Shown here piece after piece: positions 11,754 through 22,342 of a DNA stretch of 64,000 nucleotides; within the stretch, counting starts at the first letter, position 1; the number at the start of each line of letters is the position of its first letter. The notes beneath the pieces were generated by a model. The model saw nothing but the letters and a program-made list of their open reading frames with translations. It had not been told where the DNA came from and did no database searches. Source of the stretch: Thermomucor indicae-seudaticae (taxonomy: Eukaryota > Mucoromycota > Mucoromycetes > Mucorales > Lichtheimiaceae); NCBI GenBank assembly GCA_000787465.1, contig JSYX01000032.1, forward strand, positions 1 to 64,000, in the 5' to 3' direction. The position numbers and the translations under genes are program-made.

Positions 11754-13355
11754 ATGCCGAAATCAAAACGTGCGATTAACCCGGCCGACGCTTTACGTAA
11801 GATCTCACAATGTACACCTGAACCGCATTCCACTCACTTGAGCTTGAAACGAACCAGGCAAGGCTCAGCGAAAGCGTGAATTGAAAAAAGTACGCTGGAT
11901 TCCGCTCTATCAGTGAATCGATAACTAAACCCTATCGACTGTAGAACAAAGAAGAGCGAAGGAAAGCCCGCGAAGCAGCACTCGCCAAGAAAGATACTGG
12001 CCGTCTGAAAGCCGAGATTCAACGTCTAGAAAACCAAGGTAAGTTTGACCATCAGTCAAACCGGCAAGGCAAGCTGTTCTAAAGCCATAATCTTCTTTGA
12101 TTCAGCACGGCATCGGTCACTTGATAAAAATGAAGAAGCTCGATTAGCACAACTTAAAGAAGATTTAAGAAAGATAGAGAAAGCAAAACGCGTAGGTGTA
12201 ATGTACCGATATTTCTCGACAGTCCAACTGATCGTTGTCTTTCAAGGCGCAAGGTTTGATTCTTACAGGGTAAATGCAAGACAAGTTTATATACTATCGT
12301 AAGCCAAAAACTTAACGTTAATCGTAGAGCGCAGGCAGCTCTGGCAGCACGTCAAAAGAAGCAAGAGCAAGAACTGGCGTCGCGCAAGCTGGTTTATGAT
12401 CCAAAGACTAACAAATTTGTTCCTGTGAAAAAGAAAGGTATGCGGTGGCAGGACGGTAGATGGCATCAATTGCTAATCTTGGTCGAGCAGAGCCGTCTAA
12501 AACTGTTGCCGAAACCAGTACGCGCAAATCGGAAGAATCGTCAACCTCGTCCGACTCAGACTTGAGCAGCACAGATACGTCTGACGAAAGTGAATCTGAA
12601 TCGGACGAAGTAATGTCCGAGAAAGAAGAAGAGGATATTGACGATGACGATATTCCCCTTCCTGAAGGTCCGCCACCTCCAAGCGCTAAGATAACGCAAA
12701 ATGCTGAAGAAGAAGAAAGCGAGGATGATATCCCACTGCCACCTGGCCCGCCACCTCCACAACCCTTTCAAGAGCAACTTGCACCTATCAAAGCCGCACA
12801 AGCTCGCCCACCACCACCACCATCATCATCCATGGCACAGTTTCAACAGTCTTATCCACCAACCGCAATGGGACCATATGGTTATCCGACGATGACACCA
12901 CCTCCGCCACCACCAGGACGCCCGCCGCTACACGCCATGCGTCCACCCATGATGGTTCCACCGCCACCTCCACCGAGTAAGCATGCTTGTTTTGAAATGA
13001 AGGAGACTTCTGACTAAACAATGGGGTATTGTCTATAGGACCTCCATATATACGTCCGCCCCATGTTTACGCTCAACCGCCATCTGTGGCTCCACAGCCC
13101 CAGCCTCAACCGGAACGGCCAGACGACACTGTGCAACCACGACCAGCCACAGCTGCTGAAGCAGCCCCAGTGACAATTACTGCAGAACCTCAGCTACGTG
13201 ATTTACAGAAAGAGCTTCTTGGTCTAGTACCTGCATCTCTGCGGAGGAAACAAGCGGCCAAAAAGAAAGCCGATGCATTGCCCAAAGCAGCACGACCTAG
13301 CATTAACGCCACACCTGATGTGTATGAAGAACAACAATACGAAGCAGCAGAATAG
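11754..13355 (+). CDS. WBP11: WBP11-like spliceosomal proline-rich protein, 8 exons
   Basis: Eight exons (11754-11796, 11858-11889, 11945-12038, 12106-12191, 12247-12269, 12328-12437, 12488-12976, 13039-13355) sum to 397 residues. The N-terminus MPKSKRAINPADALRKAQRK followed by RELKKNKEERRKAREA is the Wbp11 domain. Then come a coiled segment (LKEDLRKIEKAKR), an acidic Ser/Asp/Glu block, PPGPPPP-type proline runs typical of WW and PQBP1 binding, and the conserved C-terminal LRDLQKELLGLVPASLRRK. WBP11 is a nuclear pre-mRNA splicing factor. Two microexons of 32 and 23 nt are needed to keep the frame. The 23-nt one (AQGLILT) rests only on phase and flanking AG/GT signals, so that junction is the least certain part. 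Confidence 0.9.
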
Positions 13356-13450
13356 CAACGGAACTTCTTTTTATCTTTTTCCTGGTACTCTTTTTATTCA
13401 TTCATCATGGACCACAATAACGATGATAATAATAAATCAAGCTTATCGCA

Positions 13451-14110
13451 TTACTTGTCAGAGAACACTGAGCTTAAATTCACCGTGGTGATCAGTATCA
13501 ATGTGTTGCTTCTCAAGGCCGGGGATAGCTTTGCGCAGGCGCGTCGAACGATCGCAGCATCCCTCCCGTTCTCTGTCCATATGTGCAGTATCTGACGCTC
13601 GAACCGGCAGTTGGAGACCGACTTGCTGGAGTAACAAATGCCGTAGAGTTTCTTCTCGAGTATCCGGAGCGCGTCCGCTTTCGTAAAGCGACGGCGGAAA
13701 GCAAACGCGCGTGTAACAGAGACACCGAAGCATCGACGACTGTTGGGATGTTGTTGGAGGAGGACGTGGCATGCGTAATCGGTGATGGGACCTGAGAAGC
13801 TGTACTGAAGCTCCATCTCTGTGACGATCTGATGGACAGGGAACAAGCGATCGATCAGTTCAGCAGAGAGAGCCTCGCTCAGGACACTGTTACCACCTGC
13901 GTTGGGATTTATCAGGACGCGTTGAGCGGTATCGTGAAACTCGATTGGTTGGCGTTGGTGCACGTTGATGTTGGCGTAGAGGATCGCAGACACGGTAGGG
14001 TCATGGAAGGCTCGGTATAGACCATGCAGTGTAGCTTGGGTCAGATGAATGCTAAAGTCAGAGTACTGGATGCAGCAAACACGAGATGCTGCGGCTGCAG
14101 CTACCACCAT
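13451..14110 (-). CDS. Uncharacterised protein, start and frame unresolved
   Basis: A 219-codon frame runs from ATG 14110 to the stop at 13451. I do not recognise it. It has a folded-protein look: mixed hydrophobic and polar residues, SIHLTQATLHGLYRAFHD, INPNAGGNSVLSEALSAELI and GVSVTRAFAFRRRFTKADAL. No signal peptide or membrane segment is clear. A second open frame, 14058-14360, overlaps its 5' end in another phase and encodes a Tyr/His/Ser-rich stretch (YQLYYYHHHQDGG). No intron of normal length joins the two, so either translation starts near 14110, or a frameshift or sequence error sits near 14060-14120. The WBP11 gene ends 95 bp away in convergent orientation. Confidence 0.5.
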   Translation of the reverse strand: MVVAAAAASRVCCIQYSDFSIHLTQATLHGLYRAFHDPTVSAILYANINVHQRQPIEFHDTAQRVLINPNAGGNSVLSEALSAELIDRLFPVHQIVTEMELQYSFSGPITDYACHVLLQQHPNSRRCFGVSVTRAFAFRRRFTKADALRILEKKLYGICYSSKSVSNCRFERQILHIWTENGRDAAIVRRACAKLSPALRSNTLILITTVNLSSVFSDK

Positions 14111-14319
14111 CCTGGTGGTGGTGATAGTAGTAGAGTTGGTACGATGGATGATGTTCTTCTAACGGCAGTCGAGTCATGGAGGAGAGATCGTAGTAAGTAA
14201 AGGACTGGTTGTTATGCGTCGTGTAGCTGGAAGGCTGTAGCGTTGTCATGGTACTATATGAAGGTTGTGTTTTACTGTAGTTACTACTAGCTGAGAAAGA
14301 AGAGGGCTCCTCCGTATCA

Positions 14320-14327
14320 TATATATA
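14320..14327 (-). promoter_or_regulatory. Candidate TATA box for the uncharacterised minus-strand gene
   Basis: TATATATA sits inside the N-terminal part of the upstream 14058-14360 frame. If used, transcription would begin near 14290 and the first usable ATG in that frame would be at 14249, not 14360. This weakens the longest-ORF start. Confidence 0.35.
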
Positions 14328-14360
14328 CTTGCAGAGAGGTTGCGCAACCCTATCGTTCAT

Positions 14361-15313
14361 TTTGCTGCGGTTAAAGACGGATGTTGCGCAGCTATTTCTT
14401 GGTGCATGTGATGCTCATTTGGATACGGTATCTTTTATGGCCTCTTTTGTAAAGTGTAGATAACGGTTTCTTTTGCCTGTTATGACAAGAGAGAATCGAA
14501 TGCGTAACAGATTTAGGCCAAAGCGTTCTTTCTCCTGGACAAAGCAATCTCCTGCTGTATATAGAAGAAGTGGCCTATTTCGTTTCTTACTAGATCACTG
14601 TCTCTGCCGCTGACCGGATTCTTTGCTGTTCTTAGACACTTCTCTTCGCGCACATGTGATAATGAGTGTCCACTGAATACCTTTCAAATTATGGAGAAAT
14701 TTCCCATAGCGCAAGTAGGATATACAAGTTTAATGTCATCGACCACCATGCGCAAAAAGCATGCCTGAAGTGATACGATAAATGGTCAACTATGTATGAT
14801 GGTTTCTATCTTTTTGCGCGCCTTACTTCTTTGAATAACGTTACAAAAGGAATCGTCAGGCACCATATGATTTGACCTGGTTTCGTAAATATCCTTTCCA
14901 GGGGGGCACATCAATTTTTGGCCATGGAGTTCATGGCTTCATTTTGACGGGACGCTTTTTTTGCGCTTTATCATATAACATTTATCTTCGTACTCCTTCC
15001 TTTGTCCTTTGAAGAGATATCCAGTGGCCGTTTATCTTTTAAAAAGGATGCATATCAATATCCTTGCGCTTTGAATAAGCTAAATACGACGGATGAAGCT
15101 TACAAAGGACCGAAATTCTGATGGGAAATTGACAGCAGCAACCCAGGGACTAGCACGCTTATTGTGGCCCCTGGAGAGACTGGGTCTGGCGCATTTCCCT
15201 CAGCGATCAGATATCTGCAGGAATACTGACTGGGTTCTTCACCACTCTAGAAGTACAAGAGAAAGAGGGGTTCCAGCCCCGTCTCAGCTTTCCATTTTAT
15301 TCGACTTCCTGAA
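14361..15313. other. Intergenic, no gene seen
   Basis: No coherent coding frame on either strand. Several TTTTTTGCGC/GCGCAAAAA-like patches near 14750-14820 and 14955-14965 are the only noticeable texture. An 80-codon ORF at 15093-15335 shows no domain-like features. Confidence 0.4.
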
Positions 15314-15652
15314 TTACTCTCTTTCTAAGGACTGATTTACAGCAGTGATTGCATAATAAGCAGCCAGACTTGGACGGTTAGCGTGCACAAGGTAGTCTGT
15401 CAGAAGCCTGGAATAATTGACACGCTCTCCTCGGGCAAGGCTTGATAACCATTGGTAAACTATGCCGGAAGCACGCCCGAATTGAGGGCCAGAGAACACC
15501 AAGGATTGAACGTATGCATCGAGTGGTTCTTCACCTTGCTGAATGGCAATTCGGAAGGCCATCATCTGCTCGTGTTGACGCTGGATTGACTCGTACAACA
15601 TGGCATAGAACAGTTGACGCAGTAAGCGTTTACGTTGAGAAACACGCGGCAT
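15314..15652 (-). CDS. Short ORF resembling the N-terminus of a DDE-transposase-associated protein
   Basis: The frame from ATG 15652 encodes 112 residues starting MPRVSQRKRLLRQLFYAML. The N-terminal pattern MPRVSxRxxLLRxL resembles the leader of fungal PIF/Harbinger-type element proteins, recalled from general knowledge of such elements rather than from a search. It ends a few residues after a GTAAAT that could be a splice donor, so the true end may be elsewhere. No DDE catalytic domain follows in the neighbouring sequence. It could be a transposon relic or a domesticated fragment. Low-to-moderate confidence. Confidence 0.35.
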   Translation of the reverse strand: MPRVSQRKRLLRQLFYAMLYESIQRQHEQMMAFRIAIQQGEEPLDAYVQSLVFSGPQFGRASGIVYQWLSSLARGERVNYSRLLTDYLVHANRPSLAAYYAITAVNQSLERE

Positions 15653-15733
15653 CGTTGCTTTGTCAACGGAAGCATAGTAAAACAAACAGGGGATTCATTT
15701 CTTCAACTCGCATGGCCTTTATATCCGCGATGA

Positions 15734-15841
15734 CAACGATGACTCATATCTCGTCATTGATGCCACTTCCCTTTTCACATATGTCTCTTACCTGCAACGA
15801 TGACTCATATCTTCTGATAAATGCTACTTCGCTTTTCACAT
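15734..15841. repeat. Two-copy 61-bp diverged direct repeat
   Basis: The segment beginning CAACGATGACTCATATCT at 15734 recurs from 15795. Both copies end with CTTTTCACAT, with several substitutions between them. The period is 61 bp. It may be a small tandem duplication; no gene overlaps it. Confidence 0.7.
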
Positions 15842-18410
15842 CTCCATTTCCTTTAGCTATCGTTATGTTAAGAAAAACACAGACAGGGCACCACTTGATA
15901 CTTTGCATTTACAAGTACCAAAGGAGTCTCCTGTGTCACCTTAAAATAAAGGTTGAGTGTTCGAAAAGAATAAGACAATGAGCATACAGAGAGCGCGCAA
16001 GAAGCGAAAAAAGATCTTGGCAGTGGCTGGCAAGATCGGGAGCAGAAGAGGTGCAAAATGCAGATTAAGAAGTTATAAATCGAGGAAAAAAGAGGTCTCG
16101 ATGACGCTTGCAACATTAAGCCAAGAATCAAGGGATCAAGATTAACCTCGACGAGCAGAATGAAAGTGCATGCAGGTTTAGATTAAAGAATTAGGAACTG
16201 TGTCACGCAGCGACAGCAAAGCTTTCGCCCAGCGATTTGCGCAAAGCAAAAAAACAGCCTTTTCACTCTTCATTATGAAGACCAGACTTGAACATTGAAA
16301 CGGCATTCGAACGTCAGCTTTGAGATGCTCATCCGTTTGCACTAACAGACGGCCAGCTCATGGCCGAGACGCACGACTATGGTCAGGTTTCCCTCGATAG
16401 CTGTGCTATTAATGAAATCAGTAGGGTGGACGATGCGCATGTAGCCGTGAATATATTGGCTTCAAAGGCCTTTGAGTCGATTGTTTCTTGGGGTGACAAC
16501 TGACTGTATATCACCCAGTGTAATTCCATCTGCGCGACTGACTGTCGTGAGGAAAAATGTCCCAATGGGCTGGTCCATCCTAAGGTCATAAACATCGTCG
16601 CTATGGACGTATCTCATTTGTTCCCATAAAAACCAGCATGTCGCTCCAAGTGTGTATCTTCCAAAGTCGTTGGTAGGAAATAAGCGCGAATATTTCATTC
16701 GAAGGACAATGAAAATGCATCGACGCAAGGCAAATCTTGGCCAAAGGGGAAAGGGTGCCAGTTTGACAGGAACAAACCGAGCAACTGTAACCTAACAATA
16801 TTTAGGCCCCAAGTTAATCTCCAACTTATTATATGAGCGGTGCATAAAATCAGCGAGCACCGCAGATGTTAGCGCCGGAATATGATAGCAGATCGACAAC
16901 TGACAAAAATGGGATGACGTGCAGAAAAAGAGAGGTACTTCCCGAGCGTGGGGGTGATTTGCTAAGAATTTTCCCAGCATCTTGGTGACCCGTCCATTTG
17001 ATTCTGTTCTGATTGGCTTGTTATGCGCTTTTTAGTTAGAGGTCATATCGTTATGTATTAGTTTGAATCAATGTGACGGGAATAAACACGCCAAGTACGC
17101 AGCCTATCCTTTGAATGTAAGGCTGTTTGGTAGTTGTATGCTGGCAGGCGTGACCCTTTATTCTCAAGACATTTCAAACCAAGATGCAGATGCAGCAAGG
17201 AGCAGACATGTCACATCGATTCTCCATCTCTCTTTAGCAGTGATAATGTTGATGCTTGAACCGAAAGGCGATAGCAGTTACACTATAAACTGGGGCATCA
17301 GCTTATGACGTTTTCTTTTGCAATGGAAAGCCCCGAAGATGCTAGCAAAACGACTTCCTGTTTTTCTCTGTTGCCACCTGTTTCATTTGTTCTCCGCTTT
17401 CTCAAACCAAGCCAATGGCCTAATAATATAGAGTCGCTCGTCTCCAAGATACAATGTCGGGCTCTTGATCTTTTAACTGCGTCGTCTCAGTTGCCCGCGG
17501 CAATTTAACCCATGTAACATCCGCAGAAAAAGAAACTGCGGAGACAAAGAAGGTTTGGAGGGGAACCGAAAAGTTGATCCTGACTACGTTTACGTAATGT
17601 CCGTTACAGACATTTGACCAGACAGACAAAAAGAAATTACGCAGCAAAGATTTCTACCATATAACAGGGATGTTTTTTGTCAGATGATGGATGACCCCTT
17701 CGGCAGATGCCGGTTCTGGATAATTTGGGAAAGACGGGTTGAAACAGAAAGAATGGCTATTGGATGGGAGACGGACCAGTCATAGCCCGCCAACCTCTTC
17801 CTCTTTTTTTCCTCATTGAGGTCCGCGGGTGTCTTGGAACCGGTATAACACTTATCGATAGAGTGGATAGATAGCAAGTGGTAGACAGGAAAGGGCTTAT
17901 TGCTTGTCTCCAATGCGGTTTACCATGCGTCTCCATGGAGCTGAGTGGCAAAAGAAGGTTTCATTGTTGCACATGATCCCAGTGGGAAAAAGCGGGGCGA
18001 AGTGTGGGGAAAAACGGACCCCGGCAGTGGTTGGGTTACCTGTGTAACGATTACGGCATCATCATTATCCCGCCCAATTCAACCATGTCCCGGAAATGCA
18101 AAGTTAATCTGTTCAGGAAGAAGCTGTCGTGTTTCGGGGAACTCCCGATATAGTTAAATAAAGGGACACTGCTTTGCGGAGGAATACGTCAGATAAGTGG
18201 AGATTCCAAAATAGAGATGGTCCTATCGTTCCATCATTTTCTCCACTCTTTGTCAATGAAACCTGGAGAACAAAAATTAAATTCAGCTGTAACCTTAAAT
18301 GGAAACCCGTCCGCTGTCTGGTTGCTTGGCTGGCTGGAACCCAAAAAACAAGGCAGGGCCACGATAAAGGATGACGACCCGGCTAAACTGAATGCAGTAG
18401 AATGATTTGC
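15842..18410. other. Gene-poor region upstream of the sugar transporter
   Basis: No intact gene. A minus-strand frame at 16462-16728 has protein-like composition (WFLWEQMRYVHSDDVYDLRM, PIGTFFLTTVSRADGITLGD) but no ATG at its 5' end and no clear splice partners, so it may be a gene relic. Small ORFs at 15957-16145 and 17063-17308 have no features. The last few hundred bases should contain the transporter promoter. Confidence 0.4.
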
Positions 18411-18418
18411 TATAAAAG
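18411..18418 (+). promoter_or_regulatory. TATA box of the sugar transporter gene
   Basis: TATAAAAG lies 77 bp before the transporter ATG, followed by a pyrimidine-rich leader (TTTCTCTTTTTCTCGCTGC). Position and sequence fit a strong TATA-driven promoter. Confidence 0.7.
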
Positions 18419-18487
18419 CGGAGGGTTCCCCCATGTTTCTCTTTTTCTCGCTGCTTCTTGCTTCTATAAATTTCTTATTAATACACA

Positions 18488-20363
18488 ATGATGAGCGACG
18501 AGAAACACGATGCTCATGGGTCTGATATCAATACATTCGACCCAGTGTCTACTCTTCACCAAAACAAAGGCGGTGCAGGCATTAAAGGCATTATACAGAA
18601 TCCATATGTCTTTGCAGTTGCCTTATTTGCTTCCCTCGGCGGTGTGCTTTTCGGGTACGACCAAGGTGTCATTTCTGGTGTCCAAGAAATGAGGGTAAAT
18701 ATGCCGTAAAATTATTATCCTGACTCGTCACTAAAAATTTCCAAAGACATTTACTGCCAGGTTTCCTATGAACTCGACCCAAAATGGTTTTGTCGTGTCC
18801 ATTCTTGAACTCGGTGCCTGGGCTGGTTCCTGGAGTGTCGGTTATTTTGCTGACAGAATCTCTCGTAAATACTCTATTGTCATGTTCTGTACAGTCTTTC
18901 TGTTGGGCAGTGCCATTGTAAGTCTTCGCTCAAGGTCACCACCCTGCAGCCAGAGAGAGTCCTTACCTGTTTTCTATTCTATTAGCAAGGAGGTGCCCAA
19001 AATATCGGATACCTTTATGGCGGTCGTTTCGTTACCGGTATGGCAGTCGGTGCTCTCAGTATGCTTGTGTAAGTAAATGAACTTACCACGAGGGTTGATT
19101 TCATATATTGATGCGTTGTATTCTTTTGCATAGACCACTTTATCAGTCTGAAATTGCACCACCTGAAATTCGTGGTTCGCTTGTCTCGTTACAGCAGCAG
19201 GCAGTGACCTTTGGTATCCTGATTTCGTTCTGGATCGACTATGGCACGCAATACATCCCCAACGAAGGACAATGGCGTGTCCCCCTCTGTCTCCAGATTG
19301 CTATTGGTCTCATTCTCGGCTTTGGTATCCTCTTCTTCCCCTTCTCGCCCCGTTGGCTCATGAGCGTCGATCGAGACGAGGAAGCCCTCCGCGTGTTGTC
19401 AAAGCTTCGCCGACTTCCTATTGACCACCCTCTGGTCCAAGCCGAGTGGCGTGAAATCAAGGTCTCCGTCGAATTCGACCGCCGTGTCCAGCGCGAAATG
19501 TACCCTGACTTGGTTGACCAAGGCACCAAGGGCAAGCTCAAGATGAACCTGCTTGGCTACGTCGACCTGTTCCGCAAGGGCATGTTCCGTCGCCTCTTCC
19601 TCGCTTCCGCTATCATGTTCTTCCAGCAATTCGTCGGTGTCAACTCGCTTATTTACTATGCGCCCAAGATCTTCCAATCTGTCGGTCTCACAGGTGACAC
19701 CGTATCTCTGCTTGCCACTGGCGTCATTGGTATCATCAACTTTGTCATGACGATTCCGACGGTCCTCTTCCTCGACATGTTTGGACGCAAGCCCATGCTG
19801 ATGGTCGCCTCCTGCATGATGTTCTGCAGCATGTTGATTATCGCTGTTATCGTTGGCATGTTCTCGAGCGACTGGCCCGCCCACACACGTGAAGGTTGGG
19901 TTGCTGTCGTCTTCGTCTACATCTTTATTGCCAACTTTGCCTACTCTTGGGGTCCCATCGGTTGGGTCTATGGTTCAGAAATCTTCCCTCTTCGCGCCCG
20001 TGCCAAGGCCATGAGTATCACGACGTCTGCCAACTGGATGTGCAACTTTATCATTGGTCTCATTACTCCACCCATGCTCGCCAACATTGGCTACGGTACC
20101 TACGTCTTCTTCGGTGTCTTCTGCTTTCTCTCCTTCTTCTTCGTCTGGTTCTTTGTGCCAGGTAAGAACCGTCTTTATCTCGCATTATCAATGGAGCTCT
20201 TTTCACTCATTTATCTCGTTCGCATATAGAAACCAAGGGTCGTTCTCTTGAAGAAATGGACGAAATCTTTGGTGGCGAATCCGCTGTGCGTGACGCTGAG
20301 CTGATGGCCAAGGTCCAGGATGAAATCGCCGAGAAAGCAGTTCCCGGCATCTCATCCGTGTAG
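18488..20363 (+). CDS. MFS hexose (sugar) transporter
   Basis: Five exons (18488-18694, 18747-18917, 18986-19068, 19134-20161, 20230-20363) give 540 residues, the usual size for fungal hexose transporters with 12 membrane helices. Family motifs are visible: GGVLFGYDQGVISG in helix 1, DRISRKYSI after helix 2, PLYQSEIAPPEIRGSLVSLQ, QQFVGVNSLIYYAPKIFQ in helix 7, YSWGPIGWVYGSEIFPLRAR, and the C-terminal PETKGRSLEEMDEIF signature split by the last intron. It should import glucose or related sugars across the plasma membrane by proton symport or facilitated diffusion; the substrate cannot be told from sequence alone. The first acceptor was set at CCAAAG (18746) because it restores frame and the TFTARFPMNSTQNGF region. 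A TATA box and AATAAA-like signal flank the gene. Confidence 0.95.
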
Positions 20364-20599
20364 ATTATCAATAAAAAGTAATCCTCCCGCCCCTTTCCTT
20401 TCCTTCTTCACGACGACGTGTACATAATATCCCACCAGTTACCGAGCTACACTGTGTACTGGATGCGCAGAGAATAAATTTTACACATATATTTATACTT
20501 CTACATACATACATAATATATAAATCTAACTCTGAGAACAAAGAGGAGGACAGGCGGACAATGCAAGTCAAAAGTGCGTGAAGGAGGAAGGGGGAATAT

Positions 20600-21787
20600 C
20601 TAGAAAAGCTCCTGCAGATCTTTAAGGGTAACCACGCCCCGCCATGGCTCTTGCGGATTCTTGGGATCTATGACGGGTAATAAGGGTAATTCGACGTTCT
20701 TGGGGTTGTTCTCTACCATAATTTTCATGGCTTCTGACGCCAGGTCATCCACCGAGCAAACCACGGGAACACATGTCATAACATCTCGAGCACAGATGTC
20801 AAAGATAGAATCTCTGGCTGCAGTCTTTAGGACATGATGGATATTGCTATGCGTGATGATCCCCAGTATGTCTTCTGCGCCTACTGACAGCGTATCATCC
20901 AAAGCATGCACAGCATTATTGGCCGTCATGGGATAGGATTGATCTTCGTCGGAGGTGGCAGAAGAAGATGGCGGTGTGAGCAAGTTTTCGTCTTCACCAT
21001 CTCCTGCTGTTGCTAACTTTGGTGACAAGCGACGGAGGACGACGACGCCACCACACTTTGGATACCGCGTCATTTCCATAATCACAACGTCCAGCGATGC
21101 ATCGGCCAGTACGGATGCTATTTGATCAACCGGTACCATGACATCCTTGACTTTAAGCAACAAACGGCGACCAAGCGACCCACCAGGATGATTCAGTGCA
21201 AAACCATGCTTTGTAAACTGCCGCTGCCGGGCCAGCGAAAGTGCGATGGCATCGCCCAATGCGAGCGCGAGCGTTGTGGAACTTGTCGGCGCCGGCACGT
21301 CGGGGCAGACTTCGTGTGCTACGAATCCATCAATCCACGCCTGACAGCACTTTGCGAGCTGCGATTTGGGATTCCCACTCAACCCGATGATCGGTACCCC
21401 GCGATGATTCAGGCTTGGCACCATGCGCATCAGTTCCTCCGTATTGCCCGAGAACGACAAGGCCAGTACCACGTCTTTCTCCCCAACCACACCCAGATCG
21501 CCATGCATGGCTTCTACGGGATGCAAAAACGTGGCATGGGTGCCCGTCGAAAGCATGGTCGCCACGATCTTTTCGGCGATCTTGCCCGACTTCCCTACGC
21601 CCGTCACCACAATCTTGCCGCCACTCTCCAATGCAGCATTCATGAGCTGAATGGCTTGCCGATAACCCTTCCGAGAGGCATCGCTGCGCTGTAAACGTTC
21701 CGCGCACTCTTGCAGCGCTCGCGCTTCGTCCAAGAGAACCTTCGCGGCGTGCTGAATTATATCATTTTCGTTATGTCTAAGCTTCAT
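20600..21787 (-). CDS. KpsF/GutQ-type SIS-CBS protein, putative D-arabinose-5-phosphate isomerase
   Basis: One uninterrupted frame of 395 residues in a region where nearly all genes have introns. The N-terminal SIS domain (about residues 45-195) has KIVVTGVGKSGKIAEKIVATM, the FLHPVEAMHGDLG loop, SFSGNTEELMRMVP and the PAPTSSTTLALALGDAIA segment typical of KpsF/GutQ isomerases. ALNHPGGSLGRRLLLKV leads into two CBS-type halves, separated by an acidic low-complexity insert (about residues 255-300). Bacterial homologues interconvert ribulose-5-phosphate and arabinose-5-phosphate for KDO synthesis, which fungi do not make. Homologues occur in fungi, so the physiological substrate here is uncertain. 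Lack of introns is compatible with bacterial origin but does not prove it. It is tail-to-tail with the transporter. Confidence 0.9.
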   Translation of the reverse strand: MKLRHNENDIIQHAAKVLLDEARALQECAERLQRSDASRKGYRQAIQLMNAALESGGKIVVTGVGKSGKIAEKIVATMLSTGTHATFLHPVEAMHGDLGVVGEKDVVLALSFSGNTEELMRMVPSLNHRGVPIIGLSGNPKSQLAKCCQAWIDGFVAHEVCPDVPAPTSSTTLALALGDAIALSLARQRQFTKHGFALNHPGGSLGRRLLLKVKDVMVPVDQIASVLADASLDVVIMEMTRYPKCGGVVVLRRLSPKLATAGDGEDENLLTPPSSSATSDEDQSYPMTANNAVHALDDTLSVGAEDILGIITHSNIHHVLKTAARDSIFDICARDVMTCVPVVCSVDDLASEAMKIMVENNPKNVELPLLPVIDPKNPQEPWRGVVTLKDLQELF

Positions 21788-22342
21788 CGAATACTGCTTT
21801 GGCTTCTCTTTTTTCGAAACGAAAAAAGGAACAAAGGTTGATCAAATAATCAAAACAATCTGATATGTATGTCGGAGAACGCTCAGTCCCATCAGATAGC
21901 GCTTAATCATAATTAGACTCACTGGTTTTTGCTATCGCCGCTTTTTTGTCTTTGCAAACCGGGCATTATCTGTCTTCCTGAACGGCATTTATCTTGACCA
22001 ACCAAGCCACATAATGACACTTTATATAGAACAGTGCGGGTATCTGTCTTTCTATTGACAGACCTTCATGACGCCATCGCATGCTCCTGTGGCGTATCTA
22101 GAAAGTGGAACAGTTTCAGTGTAACACGCTTGTGACCCATCAAATCAGTTAAATGATCTACGCCTAATCGCGAATCAAAGTGTCGTTTTACTGTAACATA
22201 GGTATTGCAATATCAATAAAACCGAGGACCCGATCCAATTGTTTGCAAATTTTAGGTTTATAGAATCTTTATAGGCTAGCTAAAGTACAGACAATATAAA
22301 CACTTATGGCGTTAATGATGAATTTTGCTTGTAATGATTAGT
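21788..22342. other. Intergenic: promoter of the SIS gene and 3' flank of KOG1
   Basis: No coding frame is supported. The stretch is AT-rich and should hold the SIS gene promoter and the KOG1 3' end. Confidence 0.5.

Noticed and set aside
19399..19884. 161-codon minus-strand frame over the sugar transporter
   Set aside because: Antisense shadow; His/Asp/Glu-rich composition mirrors GTC/TTC-type codons of the real gene.
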